Assembly: GCF_014642635.1 (NCBI RefSeq)
Contig: NZ_BMIQ01000001.1
Location: forward strand, 310,001 to 374,000
Source of the DNA: Aureimonas endophytica
GTDB lineage: Bacteria > Pseudomonadota > Alphaproteobacteria > Rhizobiales > Rhizobiaceae
Direction: 5' to 3'
Length of the DNA stretch: 64,000 nt
Of this stretch, positions 29,985 to 41,074 are shown piece after piece; position 1 is the first letter of the stretch, and each line of letters starts with the position of its first letter. The notes under the pieces were generated by a model, which saw only the letters and a list, made by a program, of their open reading frames with translations, did not search any database and was not told where the DNA came from. Made by a program: the position numbers and the translations under genes.

Positions 29985-30249
29985 GGAGGGAGCGGATCCC
30001 GGTCGAGCCGAACGGCGCTTCGATACATTTTATAACAGGTTCGGCATCCTGCACGTTATGCGGGAACAAGCACGCCATCATGCAAAACGGACCGAGCGCG
30101 CTGGGCGGGCATTTGCCGAGCCGTCGTCCCGAGCGGCGCATCTCTCGTACGCGAAAACCCTTACAACTGGCTCGACAACTGCTGGTACGTATACCCGTGG
30201 AGAAAATCCACTAATTTGTGACGCCTGATTTCTTATTTGGATCAATGCT

Positions 30250-30543
30250 GTGCCGTCCAGAAGCAATCCGATCGACGTTCATGTCGGCAACCGACTTCGG
30301 CTCCTCCGCCTTCAGAAAGGCCTGACGCAGGAGGATCTCGGAACGCTGGTCGGCGTCAGCTATCAGCAGATCCAGAAATATGAGACGGGATCGAATCGCA
30401 TCAGCGCGAGCCGCCTCTATCTGATCTCCTGCCAGCTCGGGGTCGGCCCGGAATATTTCTTCGAGGATCTCGACCCTGCCGCCGCCCTGCGCGCGGCTCA
30501 GCATCTTGCGAACGAGGGCGAGGATCGCCATCTCCGGGCCTGA
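30250..30543 (+). CDS. XRE-family transcriptional regulator (97 aa)
   Basis: GTG 30250 starts a protein with an N-terminal Cro/C1 helix-turn-helix (VGNRLRLLRLQKGLTQEDLG, then TLVGVSYQQIQKYETGSNRI) covering residues about 12-60, followed by an amphipathic helix (LYLISCQLGVGPEYFFEDLD) and a short tail. Size and layout fit small stand-alone XRE repressors. Targets unknown. It precedes nuoA by about 210 bp but is probably separately transcribed. Confidence 0.8.
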   Translation: MPSRSNPIDVHVGNRLRLLRLQKGLTQEDLGTLVGVSYQQIQKYETGSNRISASRLYLISCQLGVGPEYFFEDLDPAAALRAAQHLANEGEDRHLRA

Positions 30544-30670
30544 GGACGAGGCGCGTTCGCGTCTCGCTCTCTTCTCTCGATAGTCTCGTCGATCGCGATC
30601 GTCCGACCGCGTCGCCCGGCGGCCAACCGACGCATTTACCCTTCGTTGCGGCCGCGTCGTTTAAAGCCGG

Positions 30671-30699
30671 TTGTCGAAGCACCGCAAATGCGGCTATGG
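30671..30699 (+). promoter_or_regulatory. Candidate nuo operon promoter
   Basis: TTGTCG (30671-30676), 17-base spacer, CTATGG (30694-30699), 57 bases before the nuoA ATG. A dyad CCGCA-AA-TGCGG (30682-30693) overlaps spacer and -10 edge and may be a regulator site. The -10 is of the CTATnn kind common in rhizobia. Confidence 0.45.
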
Positions 30700-30756
30700 C
30701 GTTCCGAGAGCGCGATGCCGCCGTGAATGGCGGGCGCGTCTTCGGAGTTCAAAACG

Positions 30757-31122
30757 ATGCCAGAGCTGCTAGGCTCCTATCTGCCGATCGTCATCTTCGT
30801 CGGCGTGGCGCTGCTCATCGGCTGCGCCCTTCTGGTCTCGCCGTTCCTCCTGGCCTTCAAGGCGCCGGATGACGAGAAGCTTTCGGCCTACGAATGCGGT
30901 TTCGACGCGTTCGACGATTCGCGCATGAAGTTCGACGTCCGGTTCTACCTGGTCTCGATCCTGTTCATCATCTTCGATCTCGAAGTCGCGTTCCTGTTTC
31001 CCTGGGCGGCGACCTTCGGAACGGTGAGCTGGTTCGGCTTCTGGTCGATGATGGTGTTCCTGGCCATCCTGACGATCGGCTTCGTCTATGAATGGAAAAA
31101 GGGTGCCCTGGAATGGGATTGA
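30757..31122 (+). CDS. nuoA: NADH-quinone oxidoreductase subunit A
   Basis: This is the small membrane subunit of proton-pumping complex I. The ATG at 30757 is chosen over the upstream ATG at 30727 because it has GGAG at a workable distance and yields the usual 121 residues. Three transmembrane helices are visible: [20 protein letters not shown] near the N terminus, [20 protein letters not shown], and a third near the end. The cytoplasmic loop with conserved [20 protein letters not shown] links helices 1 and 2. It overlaps nuoB by 10 bases. Confidence 0.93.
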   Translation: MPELLGSYLPIVIFVGVALLIGCALLVSPFLLAFKAPDDEKLSAYECGFDAFDDSRMKFDVRFYLVSILFIIFDLEVAFLFPWAATFGTVSWFGFWSMMVFLAILTIGFVYEWKKGALEWD

Positions 31123-31694
31123 AGGACGGTTTTGACACGTCGCTCGTGCGTGCGCCCGCGACCGACCTCGGCTCCGCCTCGGCGTTGACGCGGCCGGCGG
31201 CCGATCCGTTTCTGACGGACATCAACAACGAGATCGCCGACAAGGGCTTCATTGTCACCTCCACCGAGGATCTGATCCAATGGGCGCGCACCGGCTCGCT
31301 CATGTGGATGACCTTCGGCCTCGCCTGCTGCGCGGTGGAGATGATGCAGATGTCGATGCCGCGCTACGATGCCGAGCGCTTCGGCTTCGCGCCGCGCGCG
31401 TCGCCGCGCCAGTCGGACGTGATGATCGTGGCCGGCACGCTGACCAACAAGATGGCGCCAGCGCTGCGTAAGGTCTACGACCAGATGCCGGAGCCGCGCT
31501 ACGTCATCTCCATGGGCTCCTGCGCCAATGGCGGCGGCTACTACCACTATTCCTATTCGGTGGTGCGCGGCTGCGACCGCGTCGTGCCGGTGGATATCTA
31601 CGTGCCCGGCTGTCCGCCCACGGCGGAAGCTCTGCTCTACGGCGTGCTGCTTCTCCAGAAGAAGATCCGCCGCACCGGAACGATCGAGCGCTGA
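31113..31694 (+). CDS. nuoB: NADH-quinone oxidoreductase subunit B
   Basis: Carries the terminal N2 [4Fe-4S] cluster of complex I near the quinone site. The ligating Cys pattern is present: [20 protein letters not shown] (the tandem CC), [12 protein letters not shown] and [21 protein letters not shown] 31113 (MGLKDGFD) gives 193 residues, normal for Alphaproteobacteria; the N-terminal 35 residues are the usual variable extension. Start overlaps the nuoA end. Confidence 0.95.
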   Translation: MGLKDGFDTSLVRAPATDLGSASALTRPAADPFLTDINNEIADKGFIVTSTEDLIQWARTGSLMWMTFGLACCAVEMMQMSMPRYDAERFGFAPRASPRQSDVMIVAGTLTNKMAPALRKVYDQMPEPRYVISMGSCANGGGYYHYSYSVVRGCDRVVPVDIYVPGCPPTAEALLYGVLLLQKKIRRTGTIER

Positions 31695-31731
31695 ACGCGC
31701 CGGTCCCGGCTTCAAGAAACGGACGCGCTTC

Positions 31732-32325
31732 ATGGAAGAATTGTCGAACGACGTTCGCAGGGTGCTCGGCAAGGACGCGGCGAGCCATGTCCTGGCCTAT
31801 GGCGAACTGAACCTGATCGTTCCGGCCGGCCGGATCGTCGAGGTGCTGACGAAGTTGAGGGACGATCCCTCGCTTCGCTTCGTCTCCTTCATCGATCTCT
31901 GCGGCGTCGACTATCCGGAGAACGAGGAGCGCTTCGAGGTGGTCTATCACCTTCTCGCGCCCTATCGGAACCAGCGCATCCGGGTGAAGGTGCGGGCCGG
32001 CGAGGACGATCTCGTCCCCTCCGTCACCGGCGTCTTTCCGGCGGCGGACTGGTTCGAGCGCGAGGCCTTCGATCTCTACGGCATCGTCTTCACGGGTCAT
32101 CCCGACCTCCGCCGCATCCTCACGGATTACGGCTTCGAGGGCTATCCGCTGCGCAAGGACTTCCCGCTCACCGGCTTCGTCGAGGTCCGTTACGACGAGG
32201 CGGTGAAGCAGGTCGTCTACGAGCCGGTGCAGCTTCGCCAGGAGTTCCGCAATTTCGACTTCCTGTCGCCCTGGGAAGGGACGGACTATGTCCTCCCCGG
32301 CGACGAGAAGGCGCGGCCGAACTGA
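31732..32325 (+). CDS. nuoC: NADH-quinone oxidoreductase subunit C
   Basis: Hydrophilic subunit of the connecting arm of complex I, 197 residues. Conserved segments: [60 protein letters not shown] and [20 protein letters not shown], with the C-terminal [21 protein letters not shown] 37-bp gap separates it from nuoB. It is a separate gene, not fused to nuoD as in enterobacteria. Confidence 0.95.
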   Translation: MEELSNDVRRVLGKDAASHVLAYGELNLIVPAGRIVEVLTKLRDDPSLRFVSFIDLCGVDYPENEERFEVVYHLLAPYRNQRIRVKVRAGEDDLVPSVTGVFPAADWFEREAFDLYGIVFTGHPDLRRILTDYGFEGYPLRKDFPLTGFVEVRYDEAVKQVVYEPVQLRQEFRNFDFLSPWEGTDYVLPGDEKARPN

Positions 32326-32332
32326 GGCGGCG

Positions 32333-32752
32333 ATGAGCGAGACCCTCAGCGGCGGTTGCCTCTGCGGCGCGGTCCGCTTCGGCGCCCGTCTCGCCAAGCG
32401 CGAGATGGGCGTCTGCCATTGCGGCATGTGCCGGCGCTGGAGCGGCGGCGTCTTCATGGCGGTCGAGGTGGAGCATCTCGACATCGCGGACGAGACGAAG
32501 CTCGGCGTCTATCGCTCGTCCGACTATGGCGAGCGGGTCTTCTGCGTCGTCTGCGGCTCCAGCCTGTTCTGGCGCATGCAGGACGGCAGCACGACCGTCG
32601 TCTCCTATCAGGCCTTCGACCGGACCGCCGATTTCTCGTTCGAAACCGAAATCTTCATCGACGAAAAGCCCGCCGCCTACGAATTCGCCAATCATACGAA
32701 AAAGATGACAGGCGCCCAGTTCGTTGCGGCCATCACGGGCGGAGAAGTGTGA
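32333..32752 (+). CDS. GFA-family (glutathione-dependent formaldehyde-activating-like) protein
   Basis: 139 residues with the zinc-binding motifs of the GFA/CENP-V fold: [10 protein letters not shown] near the N terminus, [20 protein letters not shown] and [16 protein letters not shown]. It lies seven bases after nuoC and one base before the nuoD ATG, so it is cotranscribed with complex I. The family is called formaldehyde-activating, but most members have no proven function, and I know of no place for it in complex I. Confidence 0.82.
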   Translation: MSETLSGGCLCGAVRFGARLAKREMGVCHCGMCRRWSGGVFMAVEVEHLDIADETKLGVYRSSDYGERVFCVVCGSSLFWRMQDGSTTVVSYQAFDRTADFSFETEIFIDEKPAAYEFANHTKKMTGAQFVAAITGGEV

Positions 32753-32753
32753 C

Positions 32754-33944
32754 ATGGCCGAGATCGACGTCCGCAACTTCAACATCAATTTCGGACCGCA
32801 GCATCCCGCCGCGCATGGCGTGCTGCGCCTCGTCCTCGAACTCGACGGCGAGATGGTCGAGCGGGTGGACCCGCATATCGGCCTTCTTCATCGCGGCACC
32901 GAGAAGCTGATCGAGCAGAAGACCTATCTCCAGGCGATGCCCTATTTCGACCGGCTCGACTATGTCGCGCCGATGAACCAGGAACACGCCTTCTGCCTCG
33001 CCACCGAGCGTCTCGCCGGGATCGAGGTGCCGAAGCGCGGCCAGCTGATCCGCGTGCTTTATTGCGAGATCGGCCGCATCCTGTCGCATCTTCTCAACGT
33101 CACCACGCAGGCCATGGATGTCGGCGCGCTGACGCCGCCGCTCTGGGGCTTCGAGGAGCGCGAGAAGCTGATGGTGTTCTACGAGCGCGCCTCCGGCGCG
33201 CGCCTGCACGCCGCCTATTTCCGTCCGGGCGGCGTCCATCAGGACCTGCCGCACCAACTGGTCGACGATATCGGCGAATGGTGCGATCCGTTCCTGAAGG
33301 TCTGCGACGACATCGAGGGCCTTCTCACCGAGAACCGCATCTTCAAGCAGCGCAATGTCGATATCGGCGTCGTCTCGCTGGAGGAATGCTGGGCGCATGG
33401 CTTCTCGGGCGTGATGGTGCGCGGCTCGGGCGCCGCCTGGGACCTGCGCAAGTCGCAGCCCTACGAATGCTATTCCGAACTCGATTTCGACATCCCGATC
33501 GGCAAGAACGGCGACTGCTACGACCGCTATCTCATCCGCATGATCGAGATGCGCGAGTCCGTGAAGATCATGAAGCAATGCGTCGAGCGCCTGTCGGGCG
33601 CCGAGCGCGTGGGGCCGGTCTCCTCGGCGCAAGGCAAGTACGTGCCGCCGAAGCGGGGCCAGATGAAGCGCTCGATGGAGTCGCTCATACACCACTTCAA
33701 GCTCTATACCGAAGGCTTCCATGTGCCGCCGGGCGAGGTCTATGCGGCCGTCGAGGCGCCGAAGGGCGAGTTCGGCGTCTATCTGGTCTCGGACGGCACC
33801 AACAAGCCCTATCGCTGCAAGATCCGCGCCCCCGGCTTCGCCCATCTCCAGGCGATGGATTACATGTGCAAGAACCATCTCCTCGCCGACGTGTCCGCGA
33901 TCCTCGGATCGCTGGATATCGTGTTCGGCGAAGTCGACCGCTGA
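32754..33944 (+). CDS. nuoD: NADH-quinone oxidoreductase subunit D
   Basis: The 49-kDa-type subunit (396 residues) that forms the quinone-binding cavity with NuoB. Conserved landmarks include [60 protein letters not shown], a [20 protein letters not shown] stretch and the C-terminal [17 protein letters not shown]-type ending (here [16 protein letters not shown]). ATG 32754 is the correct start by family alignment. Confidence 0.96.
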   Translation: MAEIDVRNFNINFGPQHPAAHGVLRLVLELDGEMVERVDPHIGLLHRGTEKLIEQKTYLQAMPYFDRLDYVAPMNQEHAFCLATERLAGIEVPKRGQLIRVLYCEIGRILSHLLNVTTQAMDVGALTPPLWGFEEREKLMVFYERASGARLHAAYFRPGGVHQDLPHQLVDDIGEWCDPFLKVCDDIEGLLTENRIFKQRNVDIGVVSLEECWAHGFSGVMVRGSGAAWDLRKSQPYECYSELDFDIPIGKNGDCYDRYLIRMIEMRESVKIMKQCVERLSGAERVGPVSSAQGKYVPPKRGQMKRSMESLIHHFKLYTEGFHVPPGEVYAAVEAPKGEFGVYLVSDGTNKPYRCKIRAPGFAHLQAMDYMCKNHLLADVSAILGSLDIVFGEVDR

Positions 33945-34459
33945 CGTCCGTCCGGCTCGGGCGACGTCAGTCTCCACGTCGAAAGTCTTGGCCCGCGCCC
34001 TTCTGCAAGGAGGGGCGCGGATTCGTTTCGGCCCTTGGCGGGATCGGCCGCCCGTCGATTCTCGTCGCGAAAGCGCGGCTCGTGGCTGGCGTCGAAAGGC
34101 TTTTGTTCCTATCTGTCTCGCGCGATTGAAAGAACGAACCCGTCGGCTCGTGACGCGGCGGGCAGATTTCGGATCGCTGAGGCCTTCGCATTTCCTCATC
34201 CTTTACGGAGGGGAGGGCAAGGTGACGCACCGCCGCCCCCTGGCGGCGGGCAACCGATCCACCACCTCGATTCTCGGACGGGCGTTCGTGATCGATCCCC
34301 GCCAACCCGGCCTGTCGATTTCGGTCGAAAGCCCTCTGGAAAGCTGACCGGCAAAGGGTCTATTGCCGGTCCGATCGCTGCGGCCGAAGGGCACTGGCCT
34401 TTTGGCAAGCCTGTGTTAGAAGCGGCGCAGCATCGCAGTTTAGAAGCGAACCAAGTTCG
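33945..34459 (+). other. 515-bp gap inside the nuo operon with no supportable gene
   Basis: Between nuoD and nuoE I find no convincing coding sequence. A GTG at about 34222 after a purine-rich GGAGGGGAGGG stretch opens a 41-codon frame, but the composition is not convincing. A GC-rich hairpin is possible near 34230-34250 (CCGCC/GGCGG). The gap could hold an internal promoter for nuoE onward. Confidence 0.5.
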
Positions 34460-35674
34460 ATGTCCGTCAGACGCCTTGCGGAAGATTCCGTTCAGCCCGC
34501 CAGCTTCGCCTTCAGCAGCGAGAATGCCGTCTGGGCCGAACGGACCATCGGCAAGTATCCCGAAGGCCGCCAGCAATCGGCCGTGATTCCCTTGCTCATG
34601 CGAGCGCAGGAGCAGGAGGGCTGGGTCTCGAAGGCCGCGATCGAGCATGTGGCCGATCGCCTTCAAATGCCGCTCATCCGCGTCCTCGAAGTCGCCACCT
34701 TCTACACGCAGTTCCAGCTGAAGCCGGTCGGCACCCGCGCCCATGTCCAAGTCTGCGGCACGACGCCCTGCATGCTGCGCGGCTCCGATGCGCTGAAGGA
34801 TGTCTGCCGTCACCGCATCCACCACGACCAGTTCCATCTGAACGAAGCCGGCACCTTGTCCTGGGAAGAGGTCGAGTGCCTCGGCGCCTGCGTCAACGCG
34901 CCGATGGTGATGATCTTCAAGGATACCTACGAGGATCTGACGCCCGAGCGCCTGGAAGAGATCATCGACGCCTTCGAGCGCGGCGAGGGGGCGAGCGTGC
35001 CGGTCGGCCCGCAAATCGATCGACATCTCTCGTCGCCTGTCGGTGGTCCGACGACGCTGACGGACGGAAATGCCGGTGAGGGTGCGTCCCGCCCGGCGGC
35101 GGAAGCCCCGCATCAGGGCACCGGTGCCGGAGCGGCGACGGGCGGAACGCCGCCTTCGCAGGCCGGCCGGCCCGACACCCATGCACCGGAGACCGATCCG
35201 ACGCTCGCCGGTCCCGGCAAGGCGACCAATGGCAATGCCGATCAGCACGCGGAAGCGGCCGAGAAGGTCGATGTCGCGGAGGGGGCCGATCAGCCGGGCG
35301 CCGGGCGCACTGGTGGAACCCAGCAGGGTCCGACCGGCGCCGCGGAGAAGGATGCCGATGCGCTCGAGCGCGGCTCGGCCTCGAAGGACGCCGACCAGGC
35401 GCGTCGCGACGGCCCGCTCGGCGTCAAGGGCGATGCGGCCGAGAGTGCGGTCGTCCAGGATCATAAGCGGGTGGATGCGCCCGATCACGCCGGCGCCGAT
35501 CGCGCTCCGGCGGGCGATGCGCGCCCCGAGCCATCCGGCTCCGCGCCGGTCGAGAACAAGCGGGTGACCGACGACGTGCTTCCGGGCCCGGTCGGCGGCG
35601 ATCGTCCGAGGACGAATGCCGAAGTCGAGGCCGACGAGGCGAAGTCGGAGAAGGGGGAGCGGCGCGATGCTTGA
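34460..35674 (+). CDS. nuoE: NADH-quinone oxidoreductase subunit E with long disordered C-terminal tail
   Basis: The first about 195 residues are the thioredoxin-like 24-kDa subunit with the N1a [2Fe-2S] Cys set ([20 protein letters not shown], then [20 protein letters not shown]) and the preceding helical domain ([20 protein letters not shown]). Residues about 200-404 are low-complexity, rich in Ala, Gly, Pro, Asp and Glu, with no predicted fold. Many NuoE proteins are around 160-240 residues, so the tail is unusual. The 3' end overlaps nuoF by eight bases. Confidence 0.92.
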   Translation: MSVRRLAEDSVQPASFAFSSENAVWAERTIGKYPEGRQQSAVIPLLMRAQEQEGWVSKAAIEHVADRLQMPLIRVLEVATFYTQFQLKPVGTRAHVQVCGTTPCMLRGSDALKDVCRHRIHHDQFHLNEAGTLSWEEVECLGACVNAPMVMIFKDTYEDLTPERLEEIIDAFERGEGASVPVGPQIDRHLSSPVGGPTTLTDGNAGEGASRPAAEAPHQGTGAGAATGGTPPSQAGRPDTHAPETDPTLAGPGKATNGNADQHAEAAEKVDVAEGADQPGAGRTGGTQQGPTGAAEKDADALERGSASKDADQARRDGPLGVKGDAAESAVVQDHKRVDAPDHAGADRAPAGDARPEPSGSAPVENKRVTDDVLPGPVGGDRPRTNAEVEADEAKSEKGERRDA

Positions 35675-36980
35675 GGATAAGGACCGCATCTTCACCAATA
35701 TCTACGGCCTGAAGGACAAGAGCCTGAAGGGCGCGATGTCGCGCGGCCATTTCGACGGCACGAAGGACATCATCGGCAAGGGCCGCGACTGGATCATCAA
35801 CGAGATGAAGGCGTCCGGCCTGCGCGGCCGCGGCGGCGCGGGCTTCCCGACCGGTCTCAAATGGTCCTTCATGCCGAAGGAGATCGGCGACCGGCCGCAT
35901 TATCTCGTCGTCAATGCCGACGAATCCGAACCCGGTACCTGCAAGGACCGGGACATCATGCGCAACGATCCGTTCACGCTGATCGAGGGCTGCGTCATCG
36001 CCGGTTTCGCGATGGGCGCGCATGCGGCCTATATCTATGTGCGCGGCGAATATGTCCGCGAGCGCGAGGCGCTGCAGCGCGCCATCGACGAGTGCTACGA
36101 TTTCGGCCTGCTCGGGCGCGACAACAAGTGCGGCTGGGATTTCGACGTGATCGTGCATCACGGCGCCGGCGCCTATATCTGCGGCGAGGAGACCGCGCTG
36201 CTCGAAAGCCTGGAGGGCAAGAAGGGCCAGCCACGCCTCAAGCCGCCGTTCCCGGCCAATATGGGCCTTTACGGCTGCCCGACGACGGTCAACAACGTCG
36301 AGTCGATCGCGGTGGCGCCGACCATCCTGCGGCGCGGCGGTGCCTGGTTCGCGGGCTTCGGTCGGCCGAACAATACCGGCACCAAGCTGTTCTCGATCTC
36401 GGGCCATGTGAACCGGCCCTGCACGGTCGAGGAAGTGATGGGCATTCCCTTCCGCGAGCTGATCGACAAGCATTGCGGCGGCGTGCGCGGCGGCTACGAG
36501 AACCTGCTCGCCGTCATTCCGGGCGGATCGTCCTGCCCGGTCGTGCCGGGCGAGCATATTCTCGACGCTCCGATGGATTTCGACGGCATGCGCGACGTCA
36601 AGTCGTCCTTCGGCACGGCGGCGGTGATCGTCATGGACAAGTCGACCGACATCGTTCGCGCGATCGCCCGGCTCGCCTATTTCTACAAGCACGAGAGCTG
36701 CGGCCAGTGCACGCCCTGCCGCGAGGGCACGGGCTGGATGTGGCGCGTGATGGAGCGCATGGTCACCGGCAATGCCGAGAAGCGCGAGATCGACATGCTG
36801 CTCGACGTGACCAAGCAGGTCGAGGGCCATACGATCTGCGCCCTCGGCGATGCGGCGGCCTGGCCGATCCAGGGCCTGTTCCGCCACTTCCGGGCCGAGG
36901 TCGAGAAGCGGATCGACGACTACAGCCGCAACGCGAAGCCAGCCGTGAACAAGCCGGCGATGCTACAGGCGGCGGAGTGA
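35667..36980 (+). CDS. nuoF: NADH-quinone oxidoreductase subunit F
   Basis: The NADH- and FMN-binding 51-kDa-type subunit, 437 residues. FMN loop: [18 protein letters not shown]; the NADH region around [21 protein letters not shown]3 [4Fe-4S] cluster ligands in [15 protein letters not shown] plus C in [16 protein letters not shown] 35667 gives the family start [14 protein letters not shown]. Overlaps nuoE by eight bases. The C-terminal 20 residues are basic and variable. Confidence 0.96.
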   Translation: MLEDKDRIFTNIYGLKDKSLKGAMSRGHFDGTKDIIGKGRDWIINEMKASGLRGRGGAGFPTGLKWSFMPKEIGDRPHYLVVNADESEPGTCKDRDIMRNDPFTLIEGCVIAGFAMGAHAAYIYVRGEYVREREALQRAIDECYDFGLLGRDNKCGWDFDVIVHHGAGAYICGEETALLESLEGKKGQPRLKPPFPANMGLYGCPTTVNNVESIAVAPTILRRGGAWFAGFGRPNNTGTKLFSISGHVNRPCTVEEVMGIPFRELIDKHCGGVRGGYENLLAVIPGGSSCPVVPGEHILDAPMDFDGMRDVKSSFGTAAVIVMDKSTDIVRAIARLAYFYKHESCGQCTPCREGTGWMWRVMERMVTGNAEKREIDMLLDVTKQVEGHTICALGDAAAWPIQGLFRHFRAEVEKRIDDYSRNAKPAVNKPAMLQAAE

Positions 36981-36984
36981 TCCG

Positions 36985-37302
36985 ATGGTCGAGATCGTCG
37001 GTCGGGCCGAGATTCTGACGGTGCAGAAGGCGGACGTGTCGAGCTCGCTCTTCACGGATTGCGACCTGTCCGACAGCCGGTTCGAGAATGTCGATCTGTC
37101 GGGCTCCGAACTCGGAAATGTCGATCTCGCCGAGATTTCCGTCACGAACGCGGATCTCAGCGAGGCGCGCTTCGCCAGGGTCGATCTCACCAATGCCTCC
37201 TTCGAGGACGCCGAGATCGAAGGGCTGGTGATCAACGGCGTCAATATTGCGGAATTGATCGGCTCGGGGGCCGGGGCGAAAGCCAAACGAGGCATCAACT
37301 GA
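36985..37302 (+). CDS. Pentapeptide-repeat protein between nuoF and nuoG
   Basis: 105 residues with about eight tandem A(D/N)LXX-type repeats forming a right-handed quadrilateral beta helix: [20 protein letters not shown], then [20 protein letters not shown], then [20 protein letters not shown]. It starts four bases after the nuoF stop and stops one base before the nuoG ATG, so it is part of the operon transcript. Pentapeptide proteins can act as scaffolds or DNA mimics; here the role is unknown. Its fixed place within the complex I operon suggests an assembly or accessory link. Confidence 0.8.
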   Translation: MVEIVGRAEILTVQKADVSSSLFTDCDLSDSRFENVDLSGSELGNVDLAEISVTNADLSEARFARVDLTNASFEDAEIEGLVINGVNIAELIGSGAGAKAKRGIN

Positions 37303-37303
37303 C

Positions 37304-39382
37304 ATGGCGAAGATCAAGGTCGACGGCACCGAAATCGAGGTCCCGGACCATTACACGCTGCTGCAGGCGGCGGAGGAGGCGGGCGCCGAGATCCCGCGCT
37401 TCTGCTTCCATGAACGTCTCTCGATCGCCGGCAATTGCCGCATGTGTCTGATCGAGGTGAAGGGCGGCCCGCCGAAGCCGGCGGCCTCCTGCGCCATGGG
37501 CGTGCGCGACCTGCGTCCCGGTCCGAATGGCGAGGCGCCCGAGATCTTCACCAACACCCCGATGGTGAAGAAGGCCCGCGAGGGCGTGATGGAATTCCTG
37601 CTGATCAATCACCCGCTCGACTGCCCGATCTGCGATCAGGGCGGCGAATGCGATCTGCAGGACCAGGCCATGGCCTACGGCGTCTCGGCCTCGCGCTATC
37701 GCGAGAACAAGCGCGCCGTCGAGGACAAGTATATCGGCCCGCTCGTCAAGACGATCATGACGCGCTGCATCCACTGCACGCGCTGCGTCCGCTTCACGAC
37801 GGAGGTCGCCGGCATTTCCGAGCTCGGCCTCGTCGGTCGCGGCGAGGATGCCGAGATCACCACCTATCTCGAACAGGCGATGACCTCCGAACTCCAGGGC
37901 AATGTCATCGACCTCTGCCCGGTCGGCGCCCTGACCTCGCGGCCCTACGCCTTCCAGGCGCGCCCCTGGGAGCTGACGAAGACCGAGACGATCGACGTCA
38001 TGGACGCGGTTGGCTCGTCGATCCGCGTCGATACGCGCGGCCGCGAGGTGATGCGCATCCTGCCGCGCACCAACGAGGCGATCAACGAGGAGTGGATCTC
38101 CGACAAGACCCGCTTCGTCTGGGACGGGCTGCGCACGCAGCGGCTCGACAAGCCCTATATCCGTGAGAACGGGCGTCTGGTGCCGGCGAGCTGGCCGGAG
38201 GCCTTCGCGGCCATCAAGGCGAAGGTTGCGGCGGCTCCCGCCGAGCGCATCGGCGCCCTTGCCGGCGATCTCGCGGCGGTCGAAGACATGTGGGCGCTGA
38301 AGCGGCTCCTCGAGACGCTCGGCTCGTCCAATTTCGACTGCCGCCAGGACGGATCGCGCCTCGATCCGGCGAATGGCCGCGCGTCCTATCTCTTCAACAC
38401 GACGATCGCCGGGATCGAGGAGGCCGACGCGCTGCTGATCGTCGGCGCCAATCCGCGCTTCGAGGCCTCTGTCCTCAATGCCCGCATTCGCCGGCGCTGG
38501 CGCCAGGGCAACTTCCCCGTCGCCGTCATCGGCACGAAGGAAGACCTGCGCTACGAGGCGCTCTATCTCGGCGCCGGGGTCGACACGCTGTCGGACATCG
38601 CCGGCGCCAGCCGCGAGTTCCACGACGCGATGACGGCGGCCAAGAAGCCGATGATCATCGTCGGCGGCACCGCGCTGACGGGCGGTGAGGGGGCGAATGT
38701 CCTCGGCCTCGTCGTGAAGCTCGCGCACGAGTTCGGCGTGATCGCCGAGGGCTGGAACGGCTTCAACGTGCTGCACACCGCCGCCTCGCGGGTGGGTGGT
38801 CTCGATATCGGCTTCGTGCCGCAGAATGGCGGGCCGACGGCGCTCGACATGGCGGGCGGGGCGGTCGATGTCCTGTTCAACCTCGGCGCCGACGAGATCG
38901 ACGTCGCGCCGGGCGCCTTCGTGGTCTATGTCGGTACGCATGGCGACAAGGGCGCCCATCGCGCCGACGTCATCCTGCCGGCCGCCGCCTATACGGAGAA
39001 GTCGGGCACCTGGGTGAATGTCGAGGGGCGGGCCCAGACCGGCTCCCGAGCGTCCTTCCCGCCGGGCGACGCGCGCGAGGACTGGGCGATCTTCCGCGCC
39101 CTCTCGGCGGTGCTCGGCAAGCCGCTGCCCTTCGATTCGCTCGGCGCGCTGCGCCGGGAGATCTATGCGGCGCATCCGAACTATCAGACCGACGCGATCG
39201 TCCCGGCCGATGCGAGCGGGCTGCGCGGGCTCGTGGAGCGCACCACCGTTCCGGCGCGCGGCGCGACCTTCGCCTCTTCGGTGGGCGACTTCTATCTGAC
39301 GAACCCGATCGCCCGCGCCTCGAAGGTCATGGCCGAATGCTCGCGCCTCGCGCGCGCCGAGCATCTCGAAGCGGCCGAGTAG
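37304..39382 (+). CDS. nuoG: NADH-quinone oxidoreductase subunit G
   Basis: The 75-kDa-type iron-sulfur subunit, 692 residues. The N-terminal [2Fe-2S] ligands are C34, C45, C48 and C63 ([20 protein letters not shown]). Further motifs: [20 protein letters not shown] (N5 cluster, His/Cys ligands), [16 protein letters not shown] (N4). The remainder is the molybdopterin-oxidoreductase-like domain that has lost its cofactor. ATG 37304 follows the pentapeptide gene stop by one base. Length normal for Alphaproteobacteria. Confidence 0.95.
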   Translation: MAKIKVDGTEIEVPDHYTLLQAAEEAGAEIPRFCFHERLSIAGNCRMCLIEVKGGPPKPAASCAMGVRDLRPGPNGEAPEIFTNTPMVKKAREGVMEFLLINHPLDCPICDQGGECDLQDQAMAYGVSASRYRENKRAVEDKYIGPLVKTIMTRCIHCTRCVRFTTEVAGISELGLVGRGEDAEITTYLEQAMTSELQGNVIDLCPVGALTSRPYAFQARPWELTKTETIDVMDAVGSSIRVDTRGREVMRILPRTNEAINEEWISDKTRFVWDGLRTQRLDKPYIRENGRLVPASWPEAFAAIKAKVAAAPAERIGALAGDLAAVEDMWALKRLLETLGSSNFDCRQDGSRLDPANGRASYLFNTTIAGIEEADALLIVGANPRFEASVLNARIRRRWRQGNFPVAVIGTKEDLRYEALYLGAGVDTLSDIAGASREFHDAMTAAKKPMIIVGGTALTGGEGANVLGLVVKLAHEFGVIAEGWNGFNVLHTAASRVGGLDIGFVPQNGGPTALDMAGGAVDVLFNLGADEIDVAPGAFVVYVGTHGDKGAHRADVILPAAAYTEKSGTWVNVEGRAQTGSRASFPPGDAREDWAIFRALSAVLGKPLPFDSLGALRREIYAAHPNYQTDAIVPADASGLRGLVERTTVPARGATFASSVGDFYLTNPIARASKVMAECSRLARAEHLEAAE

Positions 39383-39395
39383 GAGGGAAACACAT

Positions 39396-40439
39396 ATGGA
39401 ATTCTTCTCCCTCTATCTTTGGCCTGCCATCGTCATCCTGGCGCAGAGCGTTCTCTTCCTCGTCGTTCTCCTCGTCCTCATCGCCTATATCCTGCTCGCC
39501 GATCGTAAGATCTGGGCGGCGGTGCAGATGCGGCGCGGGCCGAATGTCGTCGGGCCCTTCGGCCTGTTCCAGTCCTTCGCCGATCTCCTGAAGTTCGTGC
39601 TGAAGGAGCCGGTGATTCCGGCGACGGCCGACAAGCCGGTCTTCCTCCTCGCGCCTTTGGTGGCGGTGACGCTGGCCCTCGCGACCTTCGCGGTCGTGCC
39701 GGTGGCGCATGGCTGGGTGATCGCCGACATCAATATCGGCATCCTCTACATCTTCGCGATCTCCTCTCTGGAGGTCTATGGCGTGATCATGGGCGGCTGG
39801 GCGTCGAATTCGAAATACGCCTTCCTCGGCGCGCTGCGCTCGGCGGCGCAGATGGTGTCCTATGAGGTCTCGATCGGCTTCGTCATCGTCACCGTCCTCC
39901 TTTGCGTGGGCTCGCTGAACCTGACCAATATCGTGCTCGCGCAGCAGACGGGCGTCGGCACGATGGTCGGCCTGCCGAACACGTTCCTCGACTGGCACTG
40001 GCTCAGCCTGTTCCCGATGTTCATCGTGTTCTTCATCTCGGCGCTCGCCGAGACGAACCGGCCGCCTTTCGATCTGCCGGAAGCGGAATCCGAGCTCGTC
40101 GCCGGCTTCATGGTCGAATATGGCTCGACCCCTTACATGATGTTCATGCTCGGCGAGTATGCCGCCATCACGCTGATGTGCTGCCTGACGACCATCCTCT
40201 TCCTCGGAGGCTGGCTGCCGCCTTTCAACTTCGCGCCCTTCACCTGGGTGCCGGGCGTCATCTGGTTCCTCGCCAAGGTCGCGCTCGTCTTCTTCATGTT
40301 CGCGCTGGTGAAGGCCTTCGTGCCTCGCTACCGCTACGATCAGCTGATGCGTCTCGGCTGGAAGGTGTTCCTGCCGATCTCCATCGCGATGGTCGTCATC
40401 ACCGCCTTCGTCGTGAAGCTCACGGGTGCGACCGGCTGA
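39396..40439 (+). CDS. nuoH: NADH-quinone oxidoreductase subunit H
   Basis: Membrane subunit of 347 residues and eight predicted helices, joining the matrix-type arm to the proton-pumping arm at the quinone site. Conserved stretches: [60 protein letters not shown] and [20 protein letters not shown]-like segments near the end. A GGAGGG site precedes ATG 39396. Confidence 0.96.
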   Translation: MEFFSLYLWPAIVILAQSVLFLVVLLVLIAYILLADRKIWAAVQMRRGPNVVGPFGLFQSFADLLKFVLKEPVIPATADKPVFLLAPLVAVTLALATFAVVPVAHGWVIADINIGILYIFAISSLEVYGVIMGGWASNSKYAFLGALRSAAQMVSYEVSIGFVIVTVLLCVGSLNLTNIVLAQQTGVGTMVGLPNTFLDWHWLSLFPMFIVFFISALAETNRPPFDLPEAESELVAGFMVEYGSTPYMMFMLGEYAAITLMCCLTTILFLGGWLPPFNFAPFTWVPGVIWFLAKVALVFFMFALVKAFVPRYRYDQLMRLGWKVFLPISIAMVVITAFVVKLTGATG

Positions 40440-40486
40440 TCGCCGGCCGCGCCCCCGCCAGACGCCTCGAACCGTTCAGGCCCGCC

Positions 40487-40978
40487 ATGAATGCCATCGC
40501 ACAGACCGTCCGTTCGCTCTTCCTCGCCGAGTTCGTCGGGGCGATCAAACTGACCATGCGCTACTTCTTCGCCCCGAAGTCGACTGTGAACTATCCCTTC
40601 GAGAAAGGGCCGGTCAGCCCGCGCTTCCGGGGTGAGCACGCGCTGCGTCGCTATCCGAACGGCGAGGAACGCTGCATCGCCTGCAAGCTGTGCGAGGCGA
40701 TCTGCCCGGCCCAGGCGATCACCATCGAGGCCGGTCCGCGCCGCAACGACGGCACGCGCCGCACGGTGCGCTACGACATCGACATGGTGAAATGCATCTA
40801 TTGTGGCTTCTGTCAGGAAGCCTGCCCGGTGGACGCCATCGTCGAGGGGCCGAATTTCGAATTCTCGACGGAAACCCGCGAGGAGCTCTACTACGACAAG
40901 GAGAAGCTTCTCGCGAACGGCGACCGCTGGGAGCGGGAAATCGCGCAGAACATTGCGCTCGACGCGCCTTATCGCTAA
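40487..40978 (+). CDS. nuoI: NADH-quinone oxidoreductase subunit I
   Basis: Ferredoxin-like TYKY subunit, 163 residues, carrying clusters N6a and N6b. Two classical [4Fe-4S] motifs: [20 protein letters not shown] and [23 protein letters not shown] 40487 ([13 protein letters not shown]) gives a normal length with an N-terminal amphipathic membrane anchor. It lies 47 bp after nuoH. Confidence 0.96.
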   Translation: MNAIAQTVRSLFLAEFVGAIKLTMRYFFAPKSTVNYPFEKGPVSPRFRGEHALRRYPNGEERCIACKLCEAICPAQAITIEAGPRRNDGTRRTVRYDIDMVKCIYCGFCQEACPVDAIVEGPNFEFSTETREELYYDKEKLLANGDRWEREIAQNIALDAPYR

Positions 40979-41074
40979 GCCCCGGGCCGGGCACCCGCGA
41001 CGCGGGCCAGCCCGACTCTTCACCGAAATGCCGCTCCGGGCCTTCCCGGTTCAACGCTTCCAAGGACACCGGCG

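Noticed and set aside
30727-30756. ATG at 30727 as the nuoA start
   Set aside because: No ribosome site and ten extra residues; ATG 30757 fits the family length.
34196-35698. 500-codon antisense frame over the nuoE tail
   Set aside because: Opposite a low-complexity coding tail; long open antisense frames are expected there.
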